Positions 7,494 to 15,762 of a stretch of DNA of 64,000 nt are shown piece after piece. The notes beneath the pieces were generated by a model. That model did no database searches and was not told the origin of the DNA. It was given only the letters and a program-made list of their open reading frames with translations. Location: NCBI RefSeq assembly GCF_000379105.1, contig NZ_KB900609.1, positions 4,638,644 through 4,702,643 of the forward strand. The letters run 5' to 3'. A program made the position numbers and the translations under genes. The DNA is from Methylobacterium sp. WSM2598 (GTDB lineage: Bacteria > Pseudomonadota > Alphaproteobacteria > Rhizobiales > Beijerinckiaceae). Positions within the stretch are counted from its first letter, which is position 1, and the number at the start of each line of letters is the position of its first letter.

Positions 7494-8066
7494 ATGTCCA
7501 AGGCTCCTGGCCGTAAGATCCGGATCGGAGATTTCGCCATCGGAGCGAACGAGCCACGCAATCGGGTCCGTCTGAACCTGAGCAAAGGCACTCCCTTGAG
7601 CATTGGGGCCGATGCTACGGGCGGCTGGCGCGAGTTCTCCGAGGGTGACTTCACCCGGTACGTCGTGAACCGGAAACCGATCGCCTATGGCTTCACGCTG
7701 TCGGCTGCGAACCGGATCACAAACGAGCTGTTCGGCACTGATGAGATCGACCCCATACTGGCTATAAATCAGAGCTACGGAACCCTCGTGCTGATCACCG
7801 GCCGCGGTGATGATGCTCGTGTCGAATTTCGAATGCACTCGAAAATCGGCGGAATCCCCGGTTCTTGTTGCGTTGTTCTAGACCCAGCAGCGGCGATCAT
7901 TGAAGGCTTCGCGCGTCTCTACCTGCTAACTAGCTATATCAGCTCGGACAATGCTTTTCGTCGCCGCGCGTTTGAATTTTGGATTGCAGAGGCTGGTAGG
8001 GCTGCAGGAGTGCCGGACTCTGAACTGATGCCGCAACTCGACTTCATTCAGAATGCCGCGAGCTGA
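7494..8066 (+). CDS. Hypothetical protein, 190 aa, downstream of the perfect hairpin
   Basis: The ATG at 7494 immediately follows the hairpin. The protein is soluble, with a basic N-terminus (MSKAPGRKIRIG), a central beta-rich region (SYGTLVLITGRGDDARVEFR) and a helical C-terminus (FRRRAFEFWIAEAGRAAG). No known motif, signal peptide or membrane segment is visible. Composition is somewhat less GC-rich than core genes. Together with the unusual leader this suggests an island gene under tight control, but the function is unknown. Confidence 0.6.
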   Translation: MSKAPGRKIRIGDFAIGANEPRNRVRLNLSKGTPLSIGADATGGWREFSEGDFTRYVVNRKPIAYGFTLSAANRITNELFGTDEIDPILAINQSYGTLVLITGRGDDARVEFRMHSKIGGIPGSCCVVLDPAAAIIEGFARLYLLTSYISSDNAFRRRAFEFWIAEAGRAAGVPDSELMPQLDFIQNAAS

Positions 8067-8067
8067 G

Positions 8068-8262
8068 ATGCCCCGCCGCCAGACCATCACGCAAACCGAA
8101 GTCAAACGCATCCTGAAGGGTGCCGCGGAGGCCGGCCTCAAGGTCGGCCGGTTCGAGGTTGATCCCGCGACCGGCCGCCTCATCGTCACGGTAGGGGAGG
8201 GGAATGCCGCGCCCGAGATGACGGCAAGGGAGCAGTGGAGGGCCAGCCGTGGTTCGCGCTGA
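8068..8262 (+). CDS. Small hypothetical protein upstream of the integrase, 64 aa
   Basis: The ATG at 8068 (MPRRQTITQTEVKRILKGAA) is preferred over 8053, which would overlap the previous gene by 14 bases. The first half is a basic helix and the second half is beta-like (VGRFEVDPATGRLIVTVGEG). It overlaps the integrase start by 14 bases. Its position suggests an excisionase or integrase accessory protein, but there is no clear HTH, so this is a guess. Confidence 0.6.
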   Translation: MPRRQTITQTEVKRILKGAAEAGLKVGRFEVDPATGRLIVTVGEGNAAPEMTAREQWRASRGSR

Positions 8263-9400
8263 GTACCCGGGCGTATTCCCGACCTACAAGCCGCGGAAGG
8301 ATGGCACGCGCCGTACCTATTGGTACCACCGTGCGACAGGCATGCGCCTCGCTGGTGAACCGGGCTCCCGCGAGTTCCTGTTGAGCTACGCCGAGGCGGA
8401 GAAGATGCTCAAGGCCCGGCACTCGGGCGACACTTTCAACGGCCTCATCCGCGAGTACACGGCCTCGCTGGAGTTTACCGACAAGCTCTCCACCTCCACG
8501 CAGCGCGAGTACCGGCGCATGCTGGCGAAGGCCGAGCCAGAGTTCGGCGACATGCCGCGCGAGGTCCTGAACGACCCGGCCGTGCGCGGCGACTTTCTGG
8601 ACTGGCGCGCGAAGGTGGCCCGCGCCTCAGGCGAGCGCGAGGCGGACAACCGGCTCTCCGTCATCTCGGCCATGCTGACCTGGGCGCGGGAGAATGGCCG
8701 GCTCCACGTCAACCACATCCAGGGCTTCAAGCGCCTCTACCACGCCGACCGGTCCGAGATCGTCTGGCTGCCCGAGCACATCGACGCCTTCATGCGCGTC
8801 GCGCCGATCGAGCTGCAGCGCGCGCTGATCATGGCGCTCCACACCGGCCAGCGGCAGGGCGACCTGCTGGTGCTGCCGTGGTCTGCCTACGATGGCACCG
8901 CCATCACGCTCAGACAGGGCAAGAGCGCCCGCGGCGGGCGCGTGGCGCCCCTCGTCACCATCCCGTGCACCAAGGCGCTCCGGCGCATGCTGGACGGCAT
9001 GCAGCGGGTCTCACCGCTGATCCTGACCACCAAGACGGGGAGGGCGCTGCAGAAGCGGTACTTCGCCCGGCTGTGGGAACAGGCGACCGCCGACGCCGGG
9101 CTCAACCGCATCACGCTGCCCGGCCTCGCCGAGCCGGTCAGCCTGCACTTCCACGACCTGCGCGGCACGGCTGTGACGATGCTGTCCGAGGCCGGCTGCC
9201 AGCCACAGCAGATCGCGACAATCACTGGTCACTCGCTCAAGACGGTGACCGTGATCCTCGACCGCTACCTCGCTCGAACGCGAGCATTAGCGGACCAAGC
9301 AATCCTCAACTGGGAGAACTCGCCACGAACAGAATTTGCAAACCGACTGCAAACCAGCCCTCCCGAGCCGCGGAGCCCGAAAGGAAAAGCTGATGCGTAG
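8249..9400 (+). CDS. int: Tyrosine recombinase / phage-type integrase
   Basis: The 383-residue product inserts and excises the island at the neighbouring tRNA-Arg. A SAM-like core-binding domain (about residues 60-160, starting DTFNGLIREYTASLEF) precedes the catalytic domain. Catalytic residues visible are R202 (HTGQRQGDLL), K225, H302 and R305 (FHDLRGTAVT), H328 (ITGHS) and Y340 (ILDRYL). The set is complete, so the enzyme is probably active. A GTG at 8249 is the only reasonable start. The gene ends 13 bases before the encoded CCA of the tRNA, the classic arrangement for tRNA-targeting islands. Confidence 0.95.
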   Translation: MVRAEYPGVFPTYKPRKDGTRRTYWYHRATGMRLAGEPGSREFLLSYAEAEKMLKARHSGDTFNGLIREYTASLEFTDKLSTSTQREYRRMLAKAEPEFGDMPREVLNDPAVRGDFLDWRAKVARASGEREADNRLSVISAMLTWARENGRLHVNHIQGFKRLYHADRSEIVWLPEHIDAFMRVAPIELQRALIMALHTGQRQGDLLVLPWSAYDGTAITLRQGKSARGGRVAPLVTIPCTKALRRMLDGMQRVSPLILTTKTGRALQKRYFARLWEQATADAGLNRITLPGLAEPVSLHFHDLRGTAVTMLSEAGCQPQQIATITGHSLKTVTVILDRYLARTRALADQAILNWENSPRTEFANRLQTSPPEPRSPKGKADA

Positions 9401-9412
9401 CAAGAAGTTAGA

Positions 9413-9489
9413 TGGCGCGCCCGAAAGGATTCGAACCTCTGACCCCCAGATTCGTAGTCTGGTGCTCTATCCAGCTGAGCTACGGGCGC
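9413..9489 (-). tRNA. tRNA-Arg (ACG), likely attachment site of the island
   Basis: The minus strand folds into a standard cloverleaf. The acceptor GCGCCCG pairs with CGGGCGC, the anticodon stem is CCAGA/TCTGG with loop CTACGAA (anticodon ACG), the T-loop is TTCGAATCC, and the 3' CCA is encoded at 9415-9413. The integrase lies immediately on the 3' side, so the 3' end of this gene is the expected attachment core. The matching direct repeat at the other island end lies outside the window. Confidence 0.96.
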
Positions 9490-9607
9490 CTGGCCGGGAG
9501 GCAGCGGCCTCCGTCGGTGGGGGGTGATCTAGAGGGTCCGGATCGGCTTGGCAACCCCTAAATCGCCGGCAAGGGACCGGCGCCGTGGGGCGCCGGCCGG
9601 GAGCCGC

Positions 9608-11041
9608 TCAGAAGCCGGCCTGGGTGACGAAGCGGGTGTTGAGGTAGCCCTCGATCGCCTCCGAGCCGCCCTCGCTGCCGTAGCCCGAATCCTTCACGCC
9701 GCCGAAGGGCGTCTCCGGCAGCGCGATGCCGTGGTGGTTGATCGACAGCATGCCGCTCTCGATGCGGGTGGCGAGCTTCTGCGCCGTCTCGGTCGAGCCC
9801 GTATAGGCGTAGGCCGCCAGCCCGTAGGGCAGGCGGTTCGCCTCGCCGAAGGCCTCCTCGTCCTCCGAGAAGCGCTGGATCGCCGCGATCGGCCCGAACG
9901 GCTCCTCGTTCATGATCCGCGCGTCGAGCGGCACGTCCGTGAACACCGTCGGCTCGAAGAAGTGGCCGCGGTTGCCGAGGCGCTTGCCGCCCGTGCGCAG
10001 GCGCGCGCCCTTCGCCTCCGCGTCGGCCACGAAGCCCTCCATCGCCTCGATCCGCCGGCCATGGGCGAGGGGGCCCATCGTCACCCCCTCCTCCAGGCCG
10101 TTGCCCACGGTCAGGGCCCGGGCGTAGCCGACGAAATCGTCCACGAAGCGGTCGAAGACCGAGTCGTGCACCAGGAAGCGCGTCGGCGCCACGCAGACCT
10201 GGCCGGCGTTGCGGAACTTGTTGGCGCCGAGCACCTTCACGGCCTTGTCGACATCCGCGTCGCGGAAGACGATCGCCGGCGCGTGGCCGCCGAGCTCCAT
10301 CGTCGCCCGCTTCATGTGCTGGCCGGCCAGGGCCGCCAGCTGCTTGCCCACCGCCGTCGAGCCCGTGAACGACATCTTCCGGATCACCGGATGCGGGATC
10401 AGGTAGGACGAGATCGTCGCCGGGTCGCCGAAGACCAGGCCCAGCACGTCCCCCGGCACGCCCGCGTCGAGGAGCGCCCGGATCAGCTCGGCGCAGCTCG
10501 CCGGCGTGTCCTCCGGCCCCTTCAGGATCACCGAGCAGCCGGTGCAGAGGGAGGCCGCGACCTTGCGCACCGCCTGGTTGATCGGGAAATTCCAGGGCGT
10601 GAAGGCCGCCACCGGCCCCACCGGCTCGCGCAGCACGATCTGCATCACGCCCTCGGCCCGGGGCGGGATCACGCGGCCGTAGGCCCGCCGGCCCTCCTCC
10701 GCGAACCAGTCCATCGTGTCGGCGCCCGCCATCACCTCGACGCGGGATTCCGCCAGCGGCTTGCCCTGCTCCTGGGTCATGATCCGGGCGATGGCGTCGG
10801 CGCGGCTCCGCAGCAGGTCGGCGGCCTTGCGCAGCACCTTGCTGCGCTCGAAGGCCGAGACCTTGCGCCACGCCGAGAAGCCCCGCTCGGCGGCGGCGAG
10901 CGCGGCGTCGAGATCCTCCCGCGTCGCCACCGCGAGCTGGCCCAGCGTCTCGCCGGTCGCCGGATTCAGGATCGGAAGCGTCTGGCCGGCGCCGCCGCGG
11001 CGCCACTCACCGGCGATATGCAGTTGAACATCGGGAAACAT
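9608..11041 (-). CDS. gabD: NAD(P)-dependent succinate-semialdehyde dehydrogenase-type aldehyde dehydrogenase
   Basis: Aldehyde dehydrogenase of normal length (477 residues from the ATG at 11041, chosen because MFPDVQLHIAGEW is the usual family opening). It oxidises succinate semialdehyde or a similar aldehyde to the acid. Visible hallmarks are the cofactor/substrate motif FTPWNFPINQ, SFTGSTAVGKQ, the catalytic glutamate in MELGGHAP, the catalytic cysteine in NAGQVCVAPTRF, and EEPFGPIAAI near the end. No companion GABA transaminase is adjacent, so the exact substrate is inferred. Confidence 0.88.
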   Translation of the reverse strand: MFPDVQLHIAGEWRRGGAGQTLPILNPATGETLGQLAVATREDLDAALAAAERGFSAWRKVSAFERSKVLRKAADLLRSRADAIARIMTQEQGKPLAESRVEVMAGADTMDWFAEEGRRAYGRVIPPRAEGVMQIVLREPVGPVAAFTPWNFPINQAVRKVAASLCTGCSVILKGPEDTPASCAELIRALLDAGVPGDVLGLVFGDPATISSYLIPHPVIRKMSFTGSTAVGKQLAALAGQHMKRATMELGGHAPAIVFRDADVDKAVKVLGANKFRNAGQVCVAPTRFLVHDSVFDRFVDDFVGYARALTVGNGLEEGVTMGPLAHGRRIEAMEGFVADAEAKGARLRTGGKRLGNRGHFFEPTVFTDVPLDARIMNEEPFGPIAAIQRFSEDEEAFGEANRLPYGLAAYAYTGSTETAQKLATRIESGMLSINHHGIALPETPFGGVKDSGYGSEGGSEAIEGYLNTRFVTQAGF

Positions 11042-11297
11042 CGGGCGGCCACTCCTCAACACCGCGGGGGCAACGGCCCGCATCTAGCGCGTCGGGCCCC
11101 GAAAGGCACGCCGCGCCGCACCCGCGGCGACCGCGCCGGGCCGGTCCGCCCCCGCCGCCGTGCCGCAAGGGGAGAGTTGTCGTGAAGGGCGATTGCGCGC
11201 AGAAAGTGCAGATCCCGGCGCCTGCGCGCGCTTTACTCTTGGTTAAGCATGCGGATCGTAAGGATCTCTTTACGCTGAGTTGGCGCAGGAGAGGGCG

Positions 11298-11990
11298 ATG
11301 CGGGGGAGGGCGAAGGCTTGGCGCGCCGTCCTCGCGATGGCGCTCGCCCTCGGGAGCGGCGGGACTCCGCCGGCGGGCGCCTCCGACTACGGCCTGCGCG
11401 GCGCGATCGAGAGCGGCCCGCCCGCCGGCCCGGCCCCGGCGCTGGTGCGGCGGGGCACCGACGTCTTCGTGCGCGGCGCGAGGGAGGCGGCCGCGCCGCT
11501 CCCGGAGGGCAACGTCACGCTCAACCTCGTCAACGCCCCGGTGGCGGTGGCGGCGCGGGCGGTGCTCGTGGACGCGCTCGGCTGGAGCTACAGCCTCGAC
11601 GAGCGCGTCGCCGGCACCGTCACCCTGCAGACGGCGGGGCCGGTCAGCCGCGCGGCCCTGCTCGGCCTGTTCGAGAGCGCGCTCGCGGCGCGCGGCGTCA
11701 CCCTGCGCCGCCGGGGCAGCCACGTGCAGATCCTCCCCGCGGGCGCCCCGCCGCCGCCCTCCGGGGTGCGCGGCACGCCCGATGCCGCGGGCGAGCCCGG
11801 GGCGCAGGTCATCCCCCTGCGCTGGATCTCGGCGGGCGAGATGCAATCCATCCTCGCGGCGGTGGCGCCCCGCGACCTCGTCCTGCGGGCCGACCGCACC
11901 CGCAACCTGCTCATCGTCTCCGGCGACCGCGCCCAGATCCAAGCCCTGCGCGAGACGATCGCGGTCTTCGACGTCGACTGGATGCGCGTG
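11298..11990 (+). pseudogene. Type II secretion secretin (GspD-like), truncated to its N-terminal domains
   Basis: The ATG at 11298 follows GGAGAGGGCG. The product has a signal-peptide-like start (AVLAMALALGSGGTPPAGA) and an N0 domain (GNVTLNLVNAPVAVAARAVL to about HVQIL). An N1-like repeat follows (VIPLRWISAGEMQSILAAVA, then LIVSGDRAQIQ and IAVFDVDWMR). At about 11990 the secretin similarity stops; the frame continues to 12473 only through sequence antisense to another gene. The membrane-spanning secretin domain is missing, so no functional outer-membrane pore can be made. No other secretion genes flank it. Confidence 0.75.
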
Positions 11991-12320
11991 CTCCGCATCC
12001 AGGAGAACGCCAGCCAAGGTGAAGTCCCGCGACCAGCCGACGACGAGTTCGGCTTCCTGCTGGGCAATCTCCACATTCGGGCAGCGCGGCACGTGCCAGC
12101 CCCAGATCTGGATGCCGGCACCGGTCAGTTTCTTATGAAGCTGCGAAAAGTCAGGATGCCGGAGATTGGGATCGATCCGCCTTCCATAGCCCATCCGGAT
12201 CCAGATGGAGGCGAGATGCGCGTCGGTGCAACGCTGCACGAATGGATCCACGCCTCCACTCGCAGCCATGACGTTCATCAGGCGCACGATGTACATCGAT
12301 CGGCCTTCGAGCCTGCGCAT
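11990..12320 (-). pseudogene. Hypothetical protein, 3'-truncated at the secretin junction
   Basis: From the ATG at 12320 (GGAG eight bases upstream) the minus strand encodes a folded-looking protein: MRRLEGRSMYIVRLMNVMAA, then ASIWIRMGYGRRIDPNLR, AGIQIWGWHVPRCPNVEIAQ and LAGVLLDAEH. The layout resembles barrel enzymes such as the GH25-like or DUF1906 type, but no catalytic motif can be confirmed. After LDAEH the frame enters antisense secretin sequence, so the C-terminal part is lost. Both genes break at the same point, marking a recombination junction. Confidence 0.5.
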
Positions 12321-12489
12321 CGGAAGTCTCCAAGTTTTAGAGGATATCAACGAGGCCTGAGTGAGACCGACTTTACAGTTCTACCGGAAATATATGGCGA
12401 TTTGACTACAGACTATATCTTAGCTCGGACCGTAAGCTCTCATAGTGCAATTTTTCACACCTGTGCGAACTAGATCGCACATCGAACAG

Positions 12490-12936
12490 TTATCTCTTTG
12501 CGGAATCAGATTTGCATGCAACGATCACTGGTTCAGTCAGTTTATTGTCTTTGATGCTGATCACGGTGTCTTTGTTGATGGTGCATGTTCGCGGGTCCGG
12601 CTCGGTCGAGGCCCAGCAGCCCACCCCAAGGAACAGGATCGATGCGATGAGCCCGGCCAAGCCCGGACCCGCCTTGACCACGACGTCGAGCGCCCCCGTG
12701 ATCGCTTTGAAGAGCTCCGAAAGATCGCCGATCGTGGGAGCGTTGGCCGGCAGCGCGCCCGGTGGGCCGCCCGCCGGCGCGGCGCGCTGAACCGCCCCGT
12801 TCGCGGCTTCGCTGGCCTTCTTTGCGGCGTCGGCCGCCTTCCATTGTACATAATACGTCGTGATGGAGCCAAGGACAAAGCTGGCGAAGCTGATCCACGC
12901 AAGCCAAACCGATGTCACGACAACCAAGCGATTCAT
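12490..12936 (-). CDS. Small predicted membrane protein of the metzincin cassette, 148 aa
   Basis: The ATG at 12936 gives MNRLVVVTSVWLAWISFASF, the first of two predicted membrane segments (about residues 4-24 and 79-98). The second reads GLAGLIASILFLGVGCWAS. An alanine/proline-rich linker lies between them. The polar tail contains a pair of cysteines (CTINKDTVISIKDNK ... VACKSD). A GTG 14 codons upstream is an alternative start. It is the third gene of a compact minus-strand run after the metzincin and the 98-aa protein. Function unknown; it may anchor or export cassette products. Confidence 0.6.
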   Translation of the reverse strand: MNRLVVVTSVWLAWISFASFVLGSITTYYVQWKAADAAKKASEAANGAVQRAAPAGGPPGALPANAPTIGDLSELFKAITGALDVVVKAGPGLAGLIASILFLGVGCWASTEPDPRTCTINKDTVISIKDNKLTEPVIVACKSDSAKR

Positions 12937-12978
12937 GGCCGCCCCGCATTGTGCCACCTGCCGCAAATGGCTCTCCAC

Positions 12979-13275
12979 CTACGGCGGGTCGAAACCGTCC
13001 GAGCCCCAATTCATTCCTTCGTAAGGCCGCGCTTTTTCCTTCAGGCGCAAGTGCCACGCATCGACCGCAAGCTTTTCCGATTGTGACAGGTCCGAATGCT
13101 GGACGGCCGCCCCGGCGACCACACCCGGCAGCTTCGCGGCTCCCGCCACATCCTCCGCAGAGCCCTCGACCTCATGGAGACGCGGCGAGAATGATTGCAG
13201 GATCGTGACTTTCGAGTTCAGCTTTTCGAAAGTCTCCGATGGATCGGGCGCCTTGATGAGAAGCAGCTCATTCAT
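12979..13275 (-). CDS. 98-aa protein sharing a segment with the adjacent metzincin; propeptide/inhibitor-like
   Basis: A strong GGAGGG precedes the ATG. The first 60 residues alternate strand-helix-strand-strand-helix-strand (ELLLIKA, DPSETFEKLN, KVTILQSF, LHEVEG, AEDVAGAAKLPG, VVAGAAV), the pattern of inhibitor-I9/propeptide folds. The second half, LSQSEKLAVDAWHLRLKEKA ... MNWGSDG, matches a segment in the neighbouring protease, LSETERLGLDAFRLR ... LTWGGDG. A shared docking or propeptide-like region is therefore likely. The inhibitor or substrate role is inferred. Confidence 0.65.
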   Translation of the reverse strand: MNELLLIKAPDPSETFEKLNSKVTILQSFSPRLHEVEGSAEDVAGAAKLPGVVAGAAVQHSDLSQSEKLAVDAWHLRLKEKARPYEGMNWGSDGFDPP

Positions 13276-13301
13276 CGTTCAGCCCTCCGCGGCGCGGCCG
13301 C

Positions 13302-14462
13302 TTACACGGCCGGCAACCCGTTGTAGCCAACGTGATATGGTGTCATGGCGCACATCGACCAAGTGTTTGCCTTCATCAAGCAGGGCTCGCCGCCGCTCGG
13401 AGCACAGCTTTCACAATTGATGTTGGGGCGCCCGAAGACGCCCCAGGAGCCGCCGCACTCGCACCGCGCCAACGCATACTCATCCGGCGCACCAAAGATG
13501 TGGCAGGACTCGTGTGCAAAAACACGGTCGATATTGTCGGGCCCCCAGCTGTCGTTGTAGTAGTTGAGAACAAGGTAAGCGCTCTCAGGATGCGCATAGG
13601 CAAAATGAAAAGTCGTATACTTTGTAAAGAACGCGCAGTAATAATAATCCGCCGCCACGCTCTGGCGCATGCTTTGCAAAAATTGTGCGATACCGGCCGT
13701 CCCCGCGTCGTGACCAAGCTGGGAGAGCGCCTCATCCCGCCAAAACTGCTCCTGGCTCTCATAGCCGCCACCTTGCGGATTGTCGGCGGCGGTCACGTCA
13801 ACCTGATTGATGATCGGTACGAACGTGACGTCCTTCGCAGGACTTTGCGAGCTTAGCCAAGCATGGGCGTTCTGGACTTCGGCGACGATCTTGGTCCGTT
13901 CGGCTTGCGTGAACGCGAGTGCTCCGGGGCCGGAGACGATGACGAGACCGGCCGCCACGCGGCCGACCAGCCTGTAAGCCGCCGGGGCTCCGGGCGGCGG
14001 ATCGAACGAACGTTCGAGGTCGCCCTTGTCGAGCGGCGCGCGCGGGCCATCCCCGCCCCAGGTCAGCGCGTTCGCGGGCCGGTTCGCCTTGGCCTTCCTG
14101 TAGGATTGCTCGCTCCGAAGGCGAAACGCATCGAGCCCCAGCCTCTCAGTTTCAGACAGATTCTCCTCGTTGATCGGCGACATCACGCCGACATCGCCCA
14201 ACGTAATCGCAATACGTCCATATTGTTGGAGCACCGGCAAGGCGCGCGCTTGCGGAGAAAGATGTGGTTGCGCGTCGGGTCCTCGCACCGCGTGAAATAC
14301 TACCGACTCTTGAAAATCCATATCGCCAGCCACCACGCCCTCCGTCATCGAGGATTTGAGAAAAGCGGCATCATTACTGGCCATCTGTGGTTGCACAGGA
14401 TGCCTGCGAAAGGCCGCCTCCGCAAGTGGTTGTTGTAGGAAATGATCACGGGTGAAGGCCAT
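13302..14462 (-). CDS. Metzincin-like zinc metalloprotease, 386 aa
   Basis: Residues in VFAHESCHIFGAPDEYA form HExxHxxGxxD, the extended zinc motif of metzincins whose third ligand is aspartate (as in snapalysin). A candidate Met-turn follows (EPCLMKANTWSMCAM). The region between is cysteine-rich (ARCECGGSWGVFG ... NCESCAPSGGEPC), suggesting disulfides or a structural site. The N-terminal 150 residues contain a segment shared with the downstream 98-aa gene, probably a prodomain. No signal peptide is evident. It heads a three-gene run inside a stretch of lower GC than the flanks. Confidence 0.75.
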   Translation of the reverse strand: MAFTRDHFLQQPLAEAAFRRHPVQPQMASNDAAFLKSSMTEGVVAGDMDFQESVVFHAVRGPDAQPHLSPQARALPVLQQYGRIAITLGDVGVMSPINEENLSETERLGLDAFRLRSEQSYRKAKANRPANALTWGGDGPRAPLDKGDLERSFDPPPGAPAAYRLVGRVAAGLVIVSGPGALAFTQAERTKIVAEVQNAHAWLSSQSPAKDVTFVPIINQVDVTAADNPQGGGYESQEQFWRDEALSQLGHDAGTAGIAQFLQSMRQSVAADYYYCAFFTKYTTFHFAYAHPESAYLVLNYYNDSWGPDNIDRVFAHESCHIFGAPDEYALARCECGGSWGVFGRPNINCESCAPSGGEPCLMKANTWSMCAMTPYHVGYNGLPAV

Positions 14463-14578
14463 GACCTCGCCGGGCCCGGTTTGCTCGTAGGGCCGCGACG
14501 GGCAGGATTGGGGTGGGCCGACCTCCCTCGGGCCGGCGCTGGGCCGCGCGCGCCTGCCGGATGGGCTCGGCGGCGAAA

Positions 14579-14626
14579 GGCGGAAAACCCGAAAGGCGGA
14601 GAACCCGAGCGGCGGAGAACCCGAGC
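14579..14626. repeat. Three 16-bp tandem repeats
   Basis: Units GGCGGAAAACCCGAAA, GGCGGAGAACCCGAGC and GGCGGAGAACCCGAGC lie end to end in the spacer between the metzincin cassette and the LysR gene, followed by a partial fourth unit. They are not part of a supported gene. Confidence 0.8.
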
Positions 14627-14659
14627 GGCGGAGACCGGCCTCGGCAGCGCTGCGCCTGG

Positions 14660-15580
14660 TCAGGTTGCGTCCGGCGGGACCGGGCCGGCGGACCGGCGCG
14701 GCAGGAAGCGGTCGCGCTCCTCCCGGAAGCGCCGGGTGATGAAGTCCCGGCAGGCGGCGACCCGGCGCGCCTCGTGGCTGTCGGGATGCGACATCAGCCA
14801 GTAGGTCCGCCGGAACTGGATCCCGGGCAGGACCCGCACGAGGTCCGGGCAGCCGGCGGCCGCGAAATCGTGCAGGATGCCGATGCCCGCCCCGGCCCGC
14901 ACCGCTTCGAGCTGCCCGACCGCCCCGGCGCAGCGGAAGACCCGCCGCGCCCGGTCCTGCAGGAAGGCCGCGTAGTCGAGGGCCGAGGCGTAGGCGTAGT
15001 CGTCGAGGCCGATCACCGCCGGGTGGGCGGCCAGGTCCGCCTCGCCGGCCGGCGCGCCCGCCTGGTCGAGGTAGTCGCGCGCCGCGTAGAGGCCGAGGCT
15101 GTAATCGGAGAGCTTCGACAGGATCAGCCGCCCGTGGCTGGGCCGGTCGAGGCCGATGGCGAGGTCCGCCTCCCGCCGCGACAGCGAGAAGGAGCGCGGC
15201 AGCGGCACGAGCTCGATGATCAGCCCCGCGTGGCGGCGGGCGAGCCGGCCGAGCTCCCGGGCGAGGAAGAGGTTGCCGAGCCCGTCCGGCGCCCCGATCC
15301 GCACCGTGCCGGTCGGCTCGGCCTCCTGCGCCCGCAGCCGCGCGGTCGCGGCGAGCACCTCGGCCTCGATCCGCTCGGCCACCGGCACGAGGCCCTCGCC
15401 CGCCTCGGTCAGCACGGAGCCGTGCGGCCGGCGGTGGAACAGCGTGGCGCCGAGCGCCGCCTCCAGCCCCTCGATCCGGCGCGCCACCGTGGCGTGGTTG
15501 AGGCCGAGCCGGCGGCCCGCCTCCAGCATCTGGCCGGAGCGGGCGACCGCCAGGAAGACCTGCAGGTGGTCCCAGTTCAT
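14660..15580 (-). CDS. LysR-family transcriptional regulator
   Basis: The 306-residue protein begins at the ATG 15580 with the classic winged helix (MNWDHLQVFLAVARSGQMLE, then NHATVARRIEGLEAALGATLF). The periplasmic-binding-type effector domain occupies residues about 90-290. It is transcribed divergently from mmsA with about 180 bp between the starts, the usual geometry for a LysR regulator controlling its neighbour. The inducer may therefore be a valine- or propionate-catabolism intermediate; that is inference from context. Confidence 0.9.
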   Translation of the reverse strand: MNWDHLQVFLAVARSGQMLEAGRRLGLNHATVARRIEGLEAALGATLFHRRPHGSVLTEAGEGLVPVAERIEAEVLAATARLRAQEAEPTGTVRIGAPDGLGNLFLARELGRLARRHAGLIIELVPLPRSFSLSRREADLAIGLDRPSHGRLILSKLSDYSLGLYAARDYLDQAGAPAGEADLAAHPAVIGLDDYAYASALDYAAFLQDRARRVFRCAGAVGQLEAVRAGAGIGILHDFAAAGCPDLVRVLPGIQFRRTYWLMSHPDSHEARRVAACRDFITRRFREERDRFLPRRSAGPVPPDAT

Positions 15581-15762
15581 CGGCGCCCCCGGCTCACGGG
15601 CACCACCCGTCCGGGCGCGACCCGCACGGGCGTGACCCCCAGGGGCGCGAAACTCCGCACAACGGTTGGGCGGGATCTGCCATTGAGCCGCGATTTTTGT
15701 CGGCCCAGAACAGCCCGTCAACAGGCGGCCCGGAGCGGGCCGGACAGGAAGGCACCCCCGCC

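Noticed and set aside
12350..12489. Short frames in the AT-rich spacer
   Set aside because: No start or motif is supported; the plus frame through here is only the antisense continuation of the truncated secretin.
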